Source: Pseudomonas deceptionensis
GTDB taxonomy: Bacteria; Pseudomonadota; Gammaproteobacteria; Pseudomonadales; Pseudomonadaceae
Direction of reading: 5' to 3'
Length of the DNA stretch: 64,000 nucleotides
Assembly: GCF_900106095.1 (NCBI RefSeq)
Contig: NZ_FNUD01000002.1
Coordinates: 4,609,501-4,673,500, forward strand
Under the pieces are notes generated by a model. The model did no database searches. It was not told the DNA's origin and worked only from the letters and a program-made list of their open reading frames with translations. Both the position numbers and the translations under genes were made by a program. Shown in pieces: positions 16,580 to 24,749 of this stretch (positions within the stretch are counted from its first letter, which is position 1; every line of letters starts with the position of its first letter).

Positions 16580-16987
16580 TTACTCCCCGCGCAGGGCCGA
16601 CATCAGCCCTTTGAATTTGCTGTTGAGCAGGGTGAAGCTGGCCTGGAAGTTGACCGCATTCTCTGCGTAGTTCGATTGTTCCAGCTGGGCGTCCACGGTG
16701 TTCTGGTCGATCGACGGCTGCATCGGCGTGCGGTACAGCAGCGACTCGTCGCCACTGCTCTGGCCCTGGGCTTCGATATGGCGGGTGTTGGTCTTGTTCA
16801 GCGCAAACGTGCCGTTCTGATTTTTGTCGTTCTGCGCAGCGAGCACAGAAGCAAAATCCAGATCCCGGGCCTTGTAGTTCGGGGTATCGGCGTTGGCGAT
16901 GTTGTTGGCCAGTACTTCAGCGCGCTGGGCGCGAAAGCCCAGTGCCTGTTCATGGATACCAAGCGCTTTATCGAAGCTGATGCTCAT
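16580..16987 (-). CDS. flgB: Flagellar basal-body rod protein FlgB
   Basis: A 135-residue proximal rod subunit, first gene of flgBCDE. MSISFDKALGIHEQALGFRA and EVLANNIANADTPNYKARDL are the rod signature; the C-terminus NYAENAVNFQASFTLLNSKF is conserved. The frame is open 66 nt further upstream, but the AAGG-preceded ATG at 16987 begins the family-conserved sequence. A consensus sigma-54 promoter is 62 nt upstream. Confidence 0.96.
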   Translation of the reverse strand: MSISFDKALGIHEQALGFRAQRAEVLANNIANADTPNYKARDLDFASVLAAQNDKNQNGTFALNKTNTRHIEAQGQSSGDESLLYRTPMQPSIDQNTVDAQLEQSNYAENAVNFQASFTLLNSKFKGLMSALRGE

Positions 16988-17048
16988 GTCGAAAAACCTT
17001 TGTGGGCTGACCTGAGGACGTGATTCAGGTTTTACATGACATGAACAG

Positions 17049-17064
17049 AGCAAACCCCGTGCCA
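17049..17064 (-). promoter_or_regulatory. Sigma-54 promoter of flgBCDE
   Basis: The minus strand reads TGGCACGGGGTTTGCT, an exact match to the -24/-12 consensus TGGCACG-N4-TTGCT, placed about 60 nt before flgB. In pseudomonads flgBCDE is RpoN/FleR dependent, which agrees. Confidence 0.9.
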
Positions 17065-17120
17065 GTTGGCACAGAGCCGTATTTCAAGGCTTTGGGAAGG
17101 GCATGGGAGGCGGCAATGCC

Positions 17121-17160
17121 AGAAAAGCGGCAACGGTTGACCGCTGACTGCCGCTTTTCT
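17121..17160 (-). terminator. Rho-independent terminator after cheR
   Basis: Perfect 12-bp stem AGAAAAGCGGCA (17121-17132) with TGCCGCTTTTCT (17149-17160). On the minus strand it ends in TTTTCT and lies beyond cheR and a REP, between cheR and the flgB promoter. Confidence 0.75.
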
Positions 17161-17191
17161 GCCGCTTTTTATCGGACAACGCAAAACCGGC

Positions 17192-17240
17192 GGGAGCGAG
17201 CCTGCTCGAGAAGGTCGTTCGCGAACAGGCTCGCTCCCAC
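17192..17240. repeat. REP-type palindrome, family B
   Basis: Inverted repeat CGGGAGCGAGCCTGCTCGAG against CGAACAGGCTCGCTCCCAC, 6 nt after the cheR stop. It has more mismatches than the copy at 13933. Confidence 0.85.
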
Positions 17241-17245
17241 GAAGG

Positions 17246-18073
17246 TTACTTGGCCTGGTAGATGATGCCCGGGCTGCACTGGACCATCTGGTAGTGATCC
17301 GGCAAGCCGTTGAGCGCCTCGGAGGCACCCAAAAACAAATACCCGCCCGGTTTCAAGGTGCTGTGGATACGCAGCAAAATGTCTTTCTTCACTTCTGCCG
17401 AGAAGTAGATCAACACGTTGCGGCAGAACACGATGTCGAATTTGCCAAACCCTGCGTAACTGTCCAGCAGATTGAAGGAGCGGAACTCGACCCGATTTTT
17501 GATCGGCGTCTTGAGCACCCAGCGCCCCGGCCCCTTGGGGTCGAAATAGCGCTGCAAGCGTTCTGGCGAAAGGCCCCGGCCAATCGCAAGGTTGTCGTAC
17601 TCGCCGGTTTTGCAGGTATTGAGCATCTGGGCCGACAGGTCGGTGGCAAAAATCTGCACCCCCGCTTTCAACTGCCCAAGGTTGCTGCGCTCAAACTCGT
17701 CAATGGCCATCGACAACGAGTACGGCTCCTGCCCCGAAGAACAGGCCGCCGACCAGATGCGCAAACGCTGACCCGCACTGGCCTTGATTTGCTCGGGCAG
17801 CACCTTGTTCTTCAATACTTCAAAGGGGTAGGTGTCGCGAAACCACAGGGTTTCGTTGGTGGTCATGGCATCGACCACCAGTTCGCGCAGCCCGCTGCGC
17901 GGCTGGCTCTGGATACGCTGAATCAGCTCGCCCAAGGACTTGATCCCTTGCTGCTCCATCAGCTTGTTGAGCCGGCTGGAGACGAGGTACTGCTTGTTTT
18001 CACCCAGCAAAATGCCACAGGCTTTTTCCAGGAAAACCCGGAACTGTTCAAAATCCAAATTAGCCGTCGACAA
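17246..18073 (-). CDS. cheR: Chemotaxis protein methyltransferase CheR
   Basis: A 275-residue enzyme that transfers methyl groups from SAM to glutamates of chemoreceptors. The N-terminal helical domain (FRVFLEKACGILLGENKQYL, SSRLNKLMEQQGIKSLGEL) precedes the SAM domain with RIWSAACSSGQEPYSLSMAI, FDIVFCRNVLIYFSAEVKKD and KPGGYLFLGASEALNG. The start appears to be TTG (MSTANLDF) with AGGA just upstream; no nearby ATG is in frame. It lies 12 nt behind cheV. Confidence 0.96.
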   Translation of the reverse strand: MSTANLDFEQFRVFLEKACGILLGENKQYLVSSRLNKLMEQQGIKSLGELIQRIQSQPRSGLRELVVDAMTTNETLWFRDTYPFEVLKNKVLPEQIKASAGQRLRIWSAACSSGQEPYSLSMAIDEFERSNLGQLKAGVQIFATDLSAQMLNTCKTGEYDNLAIGRGLSPERLQRYFDPKGPGRWVLKTPIKNRVEFRSFNLLDSYAGFGKFDIVFCRNVLIYFSAEVKKDILLRIHSTLKPGGYLFLGASEALNGLPDHYQMVQCSPGIIYQAK

Positions 18074-18085
18074 ATGTCCTGCCTC

Positions 18086-19048
18086 TTAAATCGTTTTGAC
18101 CGCCAGGGGTTGGCCCTGACTGTGGTCTGCTGCTTTGATCCGGTCAACTACCCGGGATGCCAGGTCATCAGGCCGGAATTTGGCCAAAAAGTCATCGGCA
18201 CCGACCTTTTTGACCATCGCCTGGTTGAATACCCCGGACAACGAAGTATGCAGAATGATGTGCAGATTTTGCATCCGTGGGTCGTTACGGATTTCAGCGG
18301 TCAGGGTGTAGCCGTCCATTTCCGGCATCTCGATGTCCGAGATCATCATCAGAAACTCTTCAGACGGGTTCTTGCCCTCCTCCACCAGCTTGCGCAGGTA
18401 ATCCAGCGCCTGACGGCCGTCGTTCAACGACACCACTTCAACGCCCACGCTTTGCAGGCAACGGGCAACCTGTTTGCGCGCCACCGACGAATCGTCGACG
18501 GTCAGCACCCGCAATGACAGTGCCTTGCTTCGGGTTTCGACATCCACCACGCCATGGCTGATGGTTTCAGGTGATGGCGACACTTCCGCCAGCACCTTTT
18601 CAACATCGATGATTTCGACCAGTTGGTCGTCCATCCGGGTCACGGCCGTCAGGTAATGGTCGTGGCCGGTCCCCTTGGGTGGCGGATGAATATCTTCCCA
18701 GTTCATGTTGACGATACGTTCGACCGAGCGCACCAGAAAGCCCTGGGTCTTGGTGTTGTACTCCGTGATGATCACAAACGGGTTGCTCTGATCTTTCAAG
18801 GCCCCCGCCCCCGTGGCCATCGCCAGGTCAAGAATCGGGATGGTCGCGCCGCGAATGCTCGCCACACCGCACACCACAGGATGGGACTTGGGGATCATGG
18901 TCAGTTTCGGGCATTGCAGCACTTCCCTGACCTTGAACACATTGATCCCGTAAAGCTGTGGCCCATCCAGGCGAAACAACAACAGCTCCAGGCGGTTTTG
19001 CCCGACCAGTTGAGTGCGCTGGTTAACCGCATCCATCACCCCAGCCAT
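18086..19048 (-). CDS. cheV: Chemotaxis coupling protein CheV
   Basis: A 320-residue CheW-receiver fusion. The N-terminal CheW-like domain (about 20-165) includes LELLLFRLDGPQLYGINVFK, GVASIRGATIPILDLAMATG and FLVRSVERIVNMNWEDI; the C-terminal receiver (about 180-310) has VLTVDDSSVARKQVARCL, the phospho-acceptor region MMISDIEMPEMDGYTLTAEI and the switch Lys in MVKKVGADDFLAKFRPDDLA. It couples receptors to CheA and can be phosphorylated. GAGGAG precedes the ATG. It shares a compact divergent control region with flgA. Confidence 0.95.
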   Translation of the reverse strand: MAGVMDAVNQRTQLVGQNRLELLLFRLDGPQLYGINVFKVREVLQCPKLTMIPKSHPVVCGVASIRGATIPILDLAMATGAGALKDQSNPFVIITEYNTKTQGFLVRSVERIVNMNWEDIHPPPKGTGHDHYLTAVTRMDDQLVEIIDVEKVLAEVSPSPETISHGVVDVETRSKALSLRVLTVDDSSVARKQVARCLQSVGVEVVSLNDGRQALDYLRKLVEEGKNPSEEFLMMISDIEMPEMDGYTLTAEIRNDPRMQNLHIILHTSLSGVFNQAMVKKVGADDFLAKFRPDDLASRVVDRIKAADHSQGQPLAVKTI

Positions 19049-19097
19049 ACTCAGCTCCTCTTAAAACTTTAAGTTTCGACACGCATTACCCGGTAAA

Positions 19098-19113
19098 CGG
19101 CACGGGGCTTGCT
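19098..19113 (+). promoter_or_regulatory. Sigma-54-type promoter before flgA
   Basis: CGGCACGGGGCTTGCT matches TGGCACG-N4-TTGCT except at the first base. The -12 GC is at 19111-19112, so transcription would start only 2-3 nt before the flgA ATG at 19126. Confidence 0.7.
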
Positions 19114-19116
19114 TTT

Positions 19117-19124
19117 TTATCGGC
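19117..19124 (-). promoter_or_regulatory. Possible sigma-28 -10 element for cheVR
   Basis: The minus strand reads GCCGATAA, a perfect FliA -10. A weak -35 (TGTCGTTT, 5 of 8) lies 12 nt upstream, inside the start of flgA. cheV is commonly FliA-dependent. The element overlaps the flgA promoter region on the other strand. Confidence 0.4.
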
Positions 19125-19125
19125 C

Positions 19126-19896
19126 ATGAATGCAAAAACGACAAATTCCTGCCACCGGCTTTTTCGCCAGACCTTGCGCCGCTGCTGCCTGAGCATCCTG
19201 GCGGTCGGCGGCCTGACGGGCCTGAGCACCTATAGCCATGCTGACGCGTTTACATCGCCTGACCAGCTTATCGGCGTGACCCAGGGCTTTCTTGAATTCA
19301 CCGTCGAAGACTACCTGGCCACCAGCCAGACCGAGGGGCGATATCAGATCCAGGTCAACAATCTGGACCCGCGCCTGCGCCTGGCCCATTGCGACAAGGA
19401 ATTGACAGCCACCCTCGAAAGCCCGGCACAACCCATGGGCCGGGTCATCGTTCGCATCCGTTGCGAAGGGCTCTCACCGTGGACCATCTTCGTTCCGGCC
19501 CAGGTCAAACTGTTCCGCAATGTCGTCACCGTGACCCATCCGCTCAAGCGCGGCATGGTGATCGACTACCCCGATGTCAGCCTGCGCGAGCGGGATATCA
19601 GCCTGATCAACCAGGGGTACTTGACCGCGACCGAACTGGCCGTCGGGCAAAAACTGCTGCGCCCCATGGTGACCGATCAAGTGCTGACACTCACACATCT
19701 GGAGCAGGCGGCTGCCGTGCGCAAGGGCGACCATGTGGTTATCAGCGCCCGCAGCGGCACATTAAGTGTCAAAATGCCCGGCGAAGCGCTGTCAGACGGC
19801 GGCCTTAGCGAGCAGATCCGGGTGAAAAACCTGAATTCCAAGCGCGTGATCCGTGCGCGAGTGACTGCACCCGGGCAAGTTGAAGTGGCACTGTAG
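19126..19896 (+). CDS. flgA: Flagellar P-ring assembly chaperone FlgA
   Basis: A 256-residue periplasmic chaperone for FlgI. A basic N-terminus and hydrophobic stretch (RRCCLSILAVGGLTGLST, cleavage near SHADA) form a signal peptide; the body includes RVIVRIRCEGLSPWTIFVPA and the SAF/FlgA C-terminal domain VTHPLKRGMVIDYPDVSLRE, AVRKGDHVVISARSGTLSVK and INRVKNLNS-like region near the end. No ribosome-binding site precedes the ATG, and the likely promoter is only 12 nt away. A TTG at 19174 (Leu17) would give a shorter signal peptide and a usable leader. Confidence 0.93.
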   Translation: MNAKTTNSCHRLFRQTLRRCCLSILAVGGLTGLSTYSHADAFTSPDQLIGVTQGFLEFTVEDYLATSQTEGRYQIQVNNLDPRLRLAHCDKELTATLESPAQPMGRVIVRIRCEGLSPWTIFVPAQVKLFRNVVTVTHPLKRGMVIDYPDVSLRERDISLINQGYLTATELAVGQKLLRPMVTDQVLTLTHLEQAAAVRKGDHVVISARSGTLSVKMPGEALSDGGLSEQIRVKNLNSKRVIRARVTAPGQVEVAL

Positions 19897-19984
19897 GAAA
19901 GTTGGCATCAGTCTCACGACTTTCCTACACTGTGGTTTGACGCAGATCAGTACAGTTCTGTGTGAAGCTATGATTAATCGAGCC

Positions 19985-20011
19985 TAAAGTTTTTCCGGGT
20001 ATGGCCGAAAA
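19985..20011 (+). promoter_or_regulatory. Sigma-28 (FliA) promoter of flgMN
   Basis: TAAAGTTT (19985-19992), 11 nt, GCCGAAAA (20004-20011): one mismatch to the FliA consensus TAAAGTTT-N11-GCCGATAA, 37 nt before flgM. Confidence 0.85.
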
Positions 20012-20047
20012 CATGGCAAGCGTCCAAATACCCCGAGGTTTTCCGTA

Positions 20048-20365
20048 ATGGTCATCGACTTCAGTCGTCTCAACAGCGCACCGCCCTTGACCGGCAGTAC
20101 GCGCAGTCAGGAAGCAGGCAGCGCCACGCAAGCGGCCCCTGCAAAAACCCCTGAGCAAACCGTCGCCAGCGCTCCGAGCGGGGAATCTGTACACCTCAGC
20201 CAAGAGGCTCAGCAGTTGCAGAAAATCAGCGACTCGTTGCGTGACCAACCCGCGGTCGACAAAAACCGTGTGGCCGAGCTCAAACAGGCCATTGCCGATG
20301 GCAGCTACAAAGTCGACAGCAACCGGGTCGCCGGCAAACTGCTTAACATGGAAGCCCAGCGCTAG
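20048..20365 (+). CDS. flgM: Anti-sigma-28 factor FlgM
   Basis: A 105-residue protein that holds FliA inactive until exported through the completed hook. MVIDFSRLNSAPPLTGSTRS, a low-complexity Ala/Thr/Pro stretch, then the sigma-binding C-terminal half SVHLSQEAQQLQKISDSLRD and DKNRVAELKQAIADGSYKVD followed by SNRVAGKLLNME. The length and layout are typical. GAGG lies upstream of the ATG, and a FliA promoter provides the usual feedback. Confidence 0.93.
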   Translation: MVIDFSRLNSAPPLTGSTRSQEAGSATQAAPAKTPEQTVASAPSGESVHLSQEAQQLQKISDSLRDQPAVDKNRVAELKQAIADGSYKVDSNRVAGKLLNMEAQR

Positions 20366-20414
20366 GCCCCACGGCCGGTGCAGGCTTATGGACGCTTAAC
20401 TCCCAGAGCCGACT

Positions 20415-20882
20415 ATGCACGACGAAAATTTACTGCAACTGATCAATGATGACCTCGCCCCCGCCGAGCAACTGCTCGGCCTGTTGCAGGACGAGTCCAT
20501 CGCCCTTAAAGGCCGCGACATGCAAGTGCTGGAGAACATCCTGGCACGCAAGCATTCGTTGATCATTCTGCTTGAGCAACATGGCCGCAAACGCAGCGAG
20601 ATTCTGGCAGGCCTCGGCCTGACCACCAACCGCAGCGGCCTAGAAAGCCTTGCCAGCCATTCAAGCGTGGGCGCTCAGCTGCTCAGCCAAAGCGATGTGC
20701 TGAACCAGTTGCTGGCCCGGTGCCAGGCCGCCAACCTGCTCAACGGCCAATCGATCCAGACCCAACAGTCGATCACGGCCAACCAGCTGCGTATTCTTCA
20801 CGGCGGCGAAGCCCCGTCGCTGTATGACGCACGCGGTACCACCTCGATGCTCAACAGGCACCGCGCTTACAGCCAGGCCTGA
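20415..20882 (+). CDS. flgN: Flagella synthesis protein FlgN (hook-filament junction chaperone)
   Basis: A 155-residue, mainly helical protein: LLQLINDDLAPAEQLLGLLQ, ESIALKGRDMQVLENILARK, HSLIILLEQHGRKRSEILAG and the C-terminal QTQQSITANQLRILHGGEAP with YDARG. This is the FlgN pattern; it escorts FlgK and FlgL to the export apparatus. It lies 49 nt behind flgM and is in the same operon. Confidence 0.92.
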   Translation: MHDENLLQLINDDLAPAEQLLGLLQDESIALKGRDMQVLENILARKHSLIILLEQHGRKRSEILAGLGLTTNRSGLESLASHSSVGAQLLSQSDVLNQLLARCQAANLLNGQSIQTQQSITANQLRILHGGEAPSLYDARGTTSMLNRHRAYSQA

Positions 20883-20976
20883 CCCTGAGAGATCACACTG
20901 TCTAGCGATACACACAACATGATGGCAGAATGCCTCTTTTGCGTGTTGCAGTATTTTGTCCGGAGATTGATCAAAC

Positions 20977-21717
20977 GTGTTCGACGCCCCAGATGCTCCG
21001 CAGCCGCCAAAGGTACTTACCACGCCAATGGAAATTGCCTCCAACTTGCGGATGCTGCAAGAGAGCCATGACCCGCTGATCATCACTTTCCAGGACCGCA
21101 CCCAGCGCTTCCAGAGCTATGTGGTTGATGTGAACCGTGAGAACAACACCCTGGCCCTGGACGAAATGATCCCCCGTGGAGGTGAGCGTTTTCTGGAGGC
21201 CGGAATACCGTTTCGGGTTGAGGGTTTCCACGAAGGCGTGCGCATCGCCTGGGAATGCACCACGCAATTGAGCATCGACGACACCCATGACCATCGCTGC
21301 TATCGCGGCGCGTTACCCCGCGAAGTGGTTTATCACCAGCGCCGGAGCGCGTTTCGCGCGGCCCTGAAACTGTCGCATCTGATTGATGTGCAAGTGGCCG
21401 GAGAAAAGCTCAAGACGCCGGTCAAGGGCAAGTTGCTGGACGTGTCCGCCACTGGCTGCAAGTTGCGTTTTGAAGGGGATATCGGCGAAAACCTGCAACT
21501 GGGCCAGGTGTATGAGCGCTTCAGCGCCGCCCTGCCCTTCGGCCAGATGACCACCCCCGTCGAATTGCGTTATCTGCATTTTGAAGAGCGCCTCAACATC
21601 ACCTTCGCCGGTCTGCGCTTTCACAACATCAGCGGTAGCGTGCAGCGCCAGGTCGAACGCTTTGTGTATCAACTGCAGCGCGAGGCGCGCCAGTTCGACA
21701 AGGACGACGATTACTGA
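20977..21717 (+). CDS. ycgR: Flagellar brake protein YcgR (PilZ, c-di-GMP effector)
   Basis: A 246-residue protein. The N-terminal YcgR domain (about 15-110; [40 protein letters not shown]) is followed by a PilZ domain with the c-di-GMP binding motifs RRSAFRAAL (RxxxR) and [13 protein letters not shown] (D/NxSxxG). It slows the motor when c-di-GMP is high. The start is GTG at 20977 ([11 protein letters not shown]) with CGGAG 11 nt upstream. It sits downstream of flgN with a 94-nt gap, so it may have its own promoter. Confidence 0.93.
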   Translation: MFDAPDAPQPPKVLTTPMEIASNLRMLQESHDPLIITFQDRTQRFQSYVVDVNRENNTLALDEMIPRGGERFLEAGIPFRVEGFHEGVRIAWECTTQLSIDDTHDHRCYRGALPREVVYHQRRSAFRAALKLSHLIDVQVAGEKLKTPVKGKLLDVSATGCKLRFEGDIGENLQLGQVYERFSAALPFGQMTTPVELRYLHFEERLNITFAGLRFHNISGSVQRQVERFVYQLQREARQFDKDDDY

Positions 21718-21727
21718 AAGTCAAAAG

Positions 21728-21763
21728 TCCCTTCTCCCGGGGGGAGAAGGGACTAAAAGTAAA
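21728..21763. terminator. Bidirectional terminator between ycgR and the MFS gene
   Basis: Stem AGTCCCTTCTCCC / GGGAGAAGGGACT with A-rich sequence on one side and short T-runs on both readings, between convergent genes. Confidence 0.8.
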
Positions 21764-21773
21764 AGCATCTCCC

Positions 21774-23090
21774 TCAGGGCGCGGGCTGGGGTGGGTCTTG
21801 CGGCTCGGTTTCAGGCGCAGGTTCAATGTTATCCACCATCTGATCCTGCACCACCTGCTCATCCACCCTTGGGTCAAGGGCGGCCACCAGCGGTGAGCTG
21901 GACATGCTGTCAGGCATGGCCACGTGATGCAGCGGCGCATCGTCGACCTGGTGCAGATTGGTCACCGCATTCGGGCGAATCCGCCAGACCAGGATCAAAC
22001 CGGCCACGCTGAAAAACGCGTAGAGCATCTGGCTCCCGAAGAATTTCATCAACACCCCGGTCACTAGCGGCCCGATGCTGGCGCCAATGCCATAGGTCAC
22101 CAGCAACATGGCGGTCAGCGACACCCGGCGCTCACCCTCGATATGGTCATTGGCAAACGCCACGGCCAGCGGGTAGATGCAAAATTGAACCAGCGCGCTG
22201 AGGCAGCCTGCGGCAAACAGCACCTCCATCGGTACCGAGGGCAAGATCGCCAGCGGCAAGGAAACCACCGCCAGAATAAAGGCGAAGATCCTGATCAGTA
22301 GCGGCCGATCATAACGGTCGGACAACCAGCCCAGCGGCCATTGCGCCACCAGACCGGCAAAAATACAGCTACCCATGTACAGACCGACCAGTTCGGTCGA
22401 CAGGCCTTGTTGCGACGCATAGAGCGGCGCCAGACCGTAGAACGAACCCACCAGCAAGCCCGCCCCCATCACCGCGATCAACGACTGCGGCACCCGCTTG
22501 ATGAAGAATTTGGGGTCCATCGGCGCGGGATGAAGGGGCGCCGGGTGAATACGCCGGGTCATGGCCACGGGGACCAGGCACAGGGCAAAACACAACGCCA
22601 CGACCATCAGCAACTCGAGCCCCAGGGCGGGATGGATCGCCAGGATCAATTGCCCGAGCACCAGCCCCAAGTAGGACGCAATCATGTACAGGCTGAACAC
22701 CACGCCACGCTGCTTGGCATCCGCCTGCTCGTTGAGCCAGCTTTCGATGACCATGTACTGGCACATCATGCCCAGGCCGACAATCACCCGCAGCAGCAGC
22801 CACATGGGCAGCCAGTCGGTCAGGCCGTGACACAGCACCGCCGCACCGACGATGCCCGCACAGGTAGCGTACGCACGGATATGCCCGACCCGGGCAATCA
22901 GCCGGTGGCCGATCTTGCCGCCCAGCACCAGGCCAAAGTAGTTGGCCGCCATCAAGGCGCCGATCCACAAGCCGTCGACATTGTCGGCCGCCAGGCGCAG
23001 CGCCAGATAAGTACTCAAGAGGCCGGAGCCGATCAACATCATCAGCGAGGCAAAGTACAACGCTCGAAAAGACTTCCAGATTTGGTGCAT
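21774..23090 (-). CDS. MFS transporter (12 TM, YcaD-like)
   Basis: A 438-residue major facilitator protein. Twelve hydrophobic segments are evident from ALYFASLMMLIGSGLLSTYL to MLYAFFSVAGLILVWRI; GGKIGHRLIARVGHIRAYAT carries the loop-2/3 motif of MFS and GWLSDRYDRPLLIRIFAFIL the corresponding loop in the second half. A hydrophilic C-terminal tail rich in Pro and Glu follows. The substrate is unknown. It is downstream of the glutamine-synthetase-like gene on the same strand (65 nt), so it may import or export a compound that enzyme uses. Confidence 0.88.
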   Translation of the reverse strand: MHQIWKSFRALYFASLMMLIGSGLLSTYLALRLAADNVDGLWIGALMAANYFGLVLGGKIGHRLIARVGHIRAYATCAGIVGAAVLCHGLTDWLPMWLLLRVIVGLGMMCQYMVIESWLNEQADAKQRGVVFSLYMIASYLGLVLGQLILAIHPALGLELLMVVALCFALCLVPVAMTRRIHPAPLHPAPMDPKFFIKRVPQSLIAVMGAGLLVGSFYGLAPLYASQQGLSTELVGLYMGSCIFAGLVAQWPLGWLSDRYDRPLLIRIFAFILAVVSLPLAILPSVPMEVLFAAGCLSALVQFCIYPLAVAFANDHIEGERRVSLTAMLLVTYGIGASIGPLVTGVLMKFFGSQMLYAFFSVAGLILVWRIRPNAVTNLHQVDDAPLHHVAMPDSMSSSPLVAALDPRVDEQVVQDQMVDNIEPAPETEPQDPPQPAP

Positions 23091-23155
23091 TGGCTTCCCG
23101 TGCGGCTCCTTGTGTCTGCAACCGGGAATAGGCCCGGCACCACAGATTTATACAG

Positions 23156-24499
23156 TTAAGCCTGAGACGCCAATACACGACGCTCCCAGGGAGTGATTTC
23201 ATCAAGAAAACTGGTCAGCTCCAGGGTCTTGGACGCAACGTAACCTTCGATGAACTCCTTGCCGAACAGTTCAATCGCCAACTGACTGTGCTTGAGACGC
23301 TCAAGGGCGGCATGCAAGGTACAAGGCAATGACAATGCCTTGGGCACTTCAAACTCGCCCTGGATGGCGGCAGTCGGTTCCAGCTCATGCTCGATACCAT
23401 GCAACCCGGCTGCAAGGCTGGCGGCAATCGCCAGATACGGGTTGGCGTCAGCCCCCGGCAAGCGGTTTTCGACCCGTCGCGCCACCGGCGAACTGGCCGG
23501 AATCCGCAGGCCGGCGGCACGGTTGTCATGGGACCAGCACGCATTGTTAGGCGACGCGTACGGGTGGCACAGCCGCTGGTAGGAGTTGACGTTCGGCGCA
23601 AACAGCGCGGTGAAGTCAGCCATGCCTGCCTGCTGCCCGCCGATAAAGTGGCGAAAAATTGCCGTCGGCTGCCCCGCCTCATCGCTGAACACGTTACGCC
23701 CGCTGCCCAGCTCGACCACGCTCTGGTGAATATGCATCGAGCTGCCAGCAGTGTGCGCCAACGGCTTGGCCATGCACACCACAGTCAGTCCATGTTTGAG
23801 GGCGACTTCCTTGAGCAGATGCTTAAACAAAAACGTCTGGTCGGCGAGCAGCAGCGGATCACCGTGCAGCAGGTTGATCTCGAACTGGCTGACGCCCATC
23901 TCGTGCATAAAGGTGTCGCGTGGCAGGCCCAGCGCGGCCATGCACTCGTAGACTTCACTGAAGAACGGCCGCAGACCGTTATTGGAACTGATACTGAACG
24001 CCGAAAAACCGTCTTCACGACGACCGTCCAGGCCCACCGGCGGGCGGAATGGCTGAGTCGGGTCGGTGTTGGGCGCAAACACAAAGAACTCAAGCTCGGT
24101 GGCCACCACCGGCGCAAGGCCGCGTGCCGCATAGCGGGCGATCACGGCCTTCAACTGGCCGCGGGTCGACAGGCGCGAGCTTTCGCCGGTCAGTTCATCC
24201 GCATCGCAAATGGCCAATGCCCGGGGCTGCGGGCTCCAGGGCAGACGATGGATCTGCGCAGGGTCTGGCACCAGTGCCAGGTCGCCGTCATCGCTGCCGT
24301 AAAAACGCGCTTCAGGGTAACCGCCCATGATGCATTGCAGCAGCACGCCACGGGCCATCTGCAAGCGTCGCCCTTCGAGAAACCCCTCAGCGGTCATCAC
24401 CTTGCCACGGGGCACGCCATTCAAATCGGGGGTCACGCACTCAATCTCATCAATGCCTATCAATCGCTGTACGAGTGAGCCCTGGCCATCGGTCGTCAT
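23156..24499 (-). CDS. Glutamine synthetase family protein (glutamylpolyamine synthetase-like)
   Basis: A 447-residue enzyme of the GS-III/PuuA-like branch. The N-terminal beta-grasp shows IECVTPDLNGVPRGKVMTAE; metal-binding and catalytic regions are VATELEFFVF, FEINLLHGDPLLLADQTFLF, SSMHIHQSV and ASPNNACWSHDNRAAGLRIP with RVENRLPGADANPYLAIAAS. Such enzymes ligate glutamate to putrescine, other polyamines or related amines; which one is not visible. The ATG at 24499 follows AAGGAAAG. It is shorter than assimilatory GlnA and lacks its adenylylation-site context. Confidence 0.85.
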   Translation of the reverse strand: MTTDGQGSLVQRLIGIDEIECVTPDLNGVPRGKVMTAEGFLEGRRLQMARGVLLQCIMGGYPEARFYGSDDGDLALVPDPAQIHRLPWSPQPRALAICDADELTGESSRLSTRGQLKAVIARYAARGLAPVVATELEFFVFAPNTDPTQPFRPPVGLDGRREDGFSAFSISSNNGLRPFFSEVYECMAALGLPRDTFMHEMGVSQFEINLLHGDPLLLADQTFLFKHLLKEVALKHGLTVVCMAKPLAHTAGSSMHIHQSVVELGSGRNVFSDEAGQPTAIFRHFIGGQQAGMADFTALFAPNVNSYQRLCHPYASPNNACWSHDNRAAGLRIPASSPVARRVENRLPGADANPYLAIAASLAAGLHGIEHELEPTAAIQGEFEVPKALSLPCTLHAALERLKHSQLAIELFGKEFIEGYVASKTLELTSFLDEITPWERRVLASQA

Positions 24500-24602
24500 G
24501 ACGCTTTCCTTGTTGTGATGCAGGCCGCGAGCGGCAAAGTGTACAAAGTACGCATCACCTGTTCGGGATTTCAAGCGGTGTACTTCACAAAAAACCACAA
24601 CC

Positions 24603-24710
24603 TGTAGCCGCTGAAGAGCGCCGAGAGTCTGCGACGGGCTGCGCAGCGACCGCAAAACCGAAGGTCCCGGGGCCCTTGTCGCAGTCTCGCTACGCTCCTC
24701 AGCGACTACA
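24603..24710. repeat. REP-type palindrome, family A
   Basis: An imperfect 108-bp inverted repeat: TGTAGCCGCTGAAGAGCG at the left and CGCTCCTCAGCGACTACA at the right, around a GC-rich core. It lies between the divergent GS-like and phosphatase genes. Confidence 0.8.
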
Positions 24711-24749
24711 CTGCGCCCCACCGTGTCAGGAAGACCAAAAGGAAAACCG

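Noticed and set aside
20920..20976. Sigma-54-like TGGCA...TTGC before ycgR
   Set aside because: The distance between the GG and GC elements is about 15 nt instead of 10, so RNA polymerase-sigma-54 could not use it.
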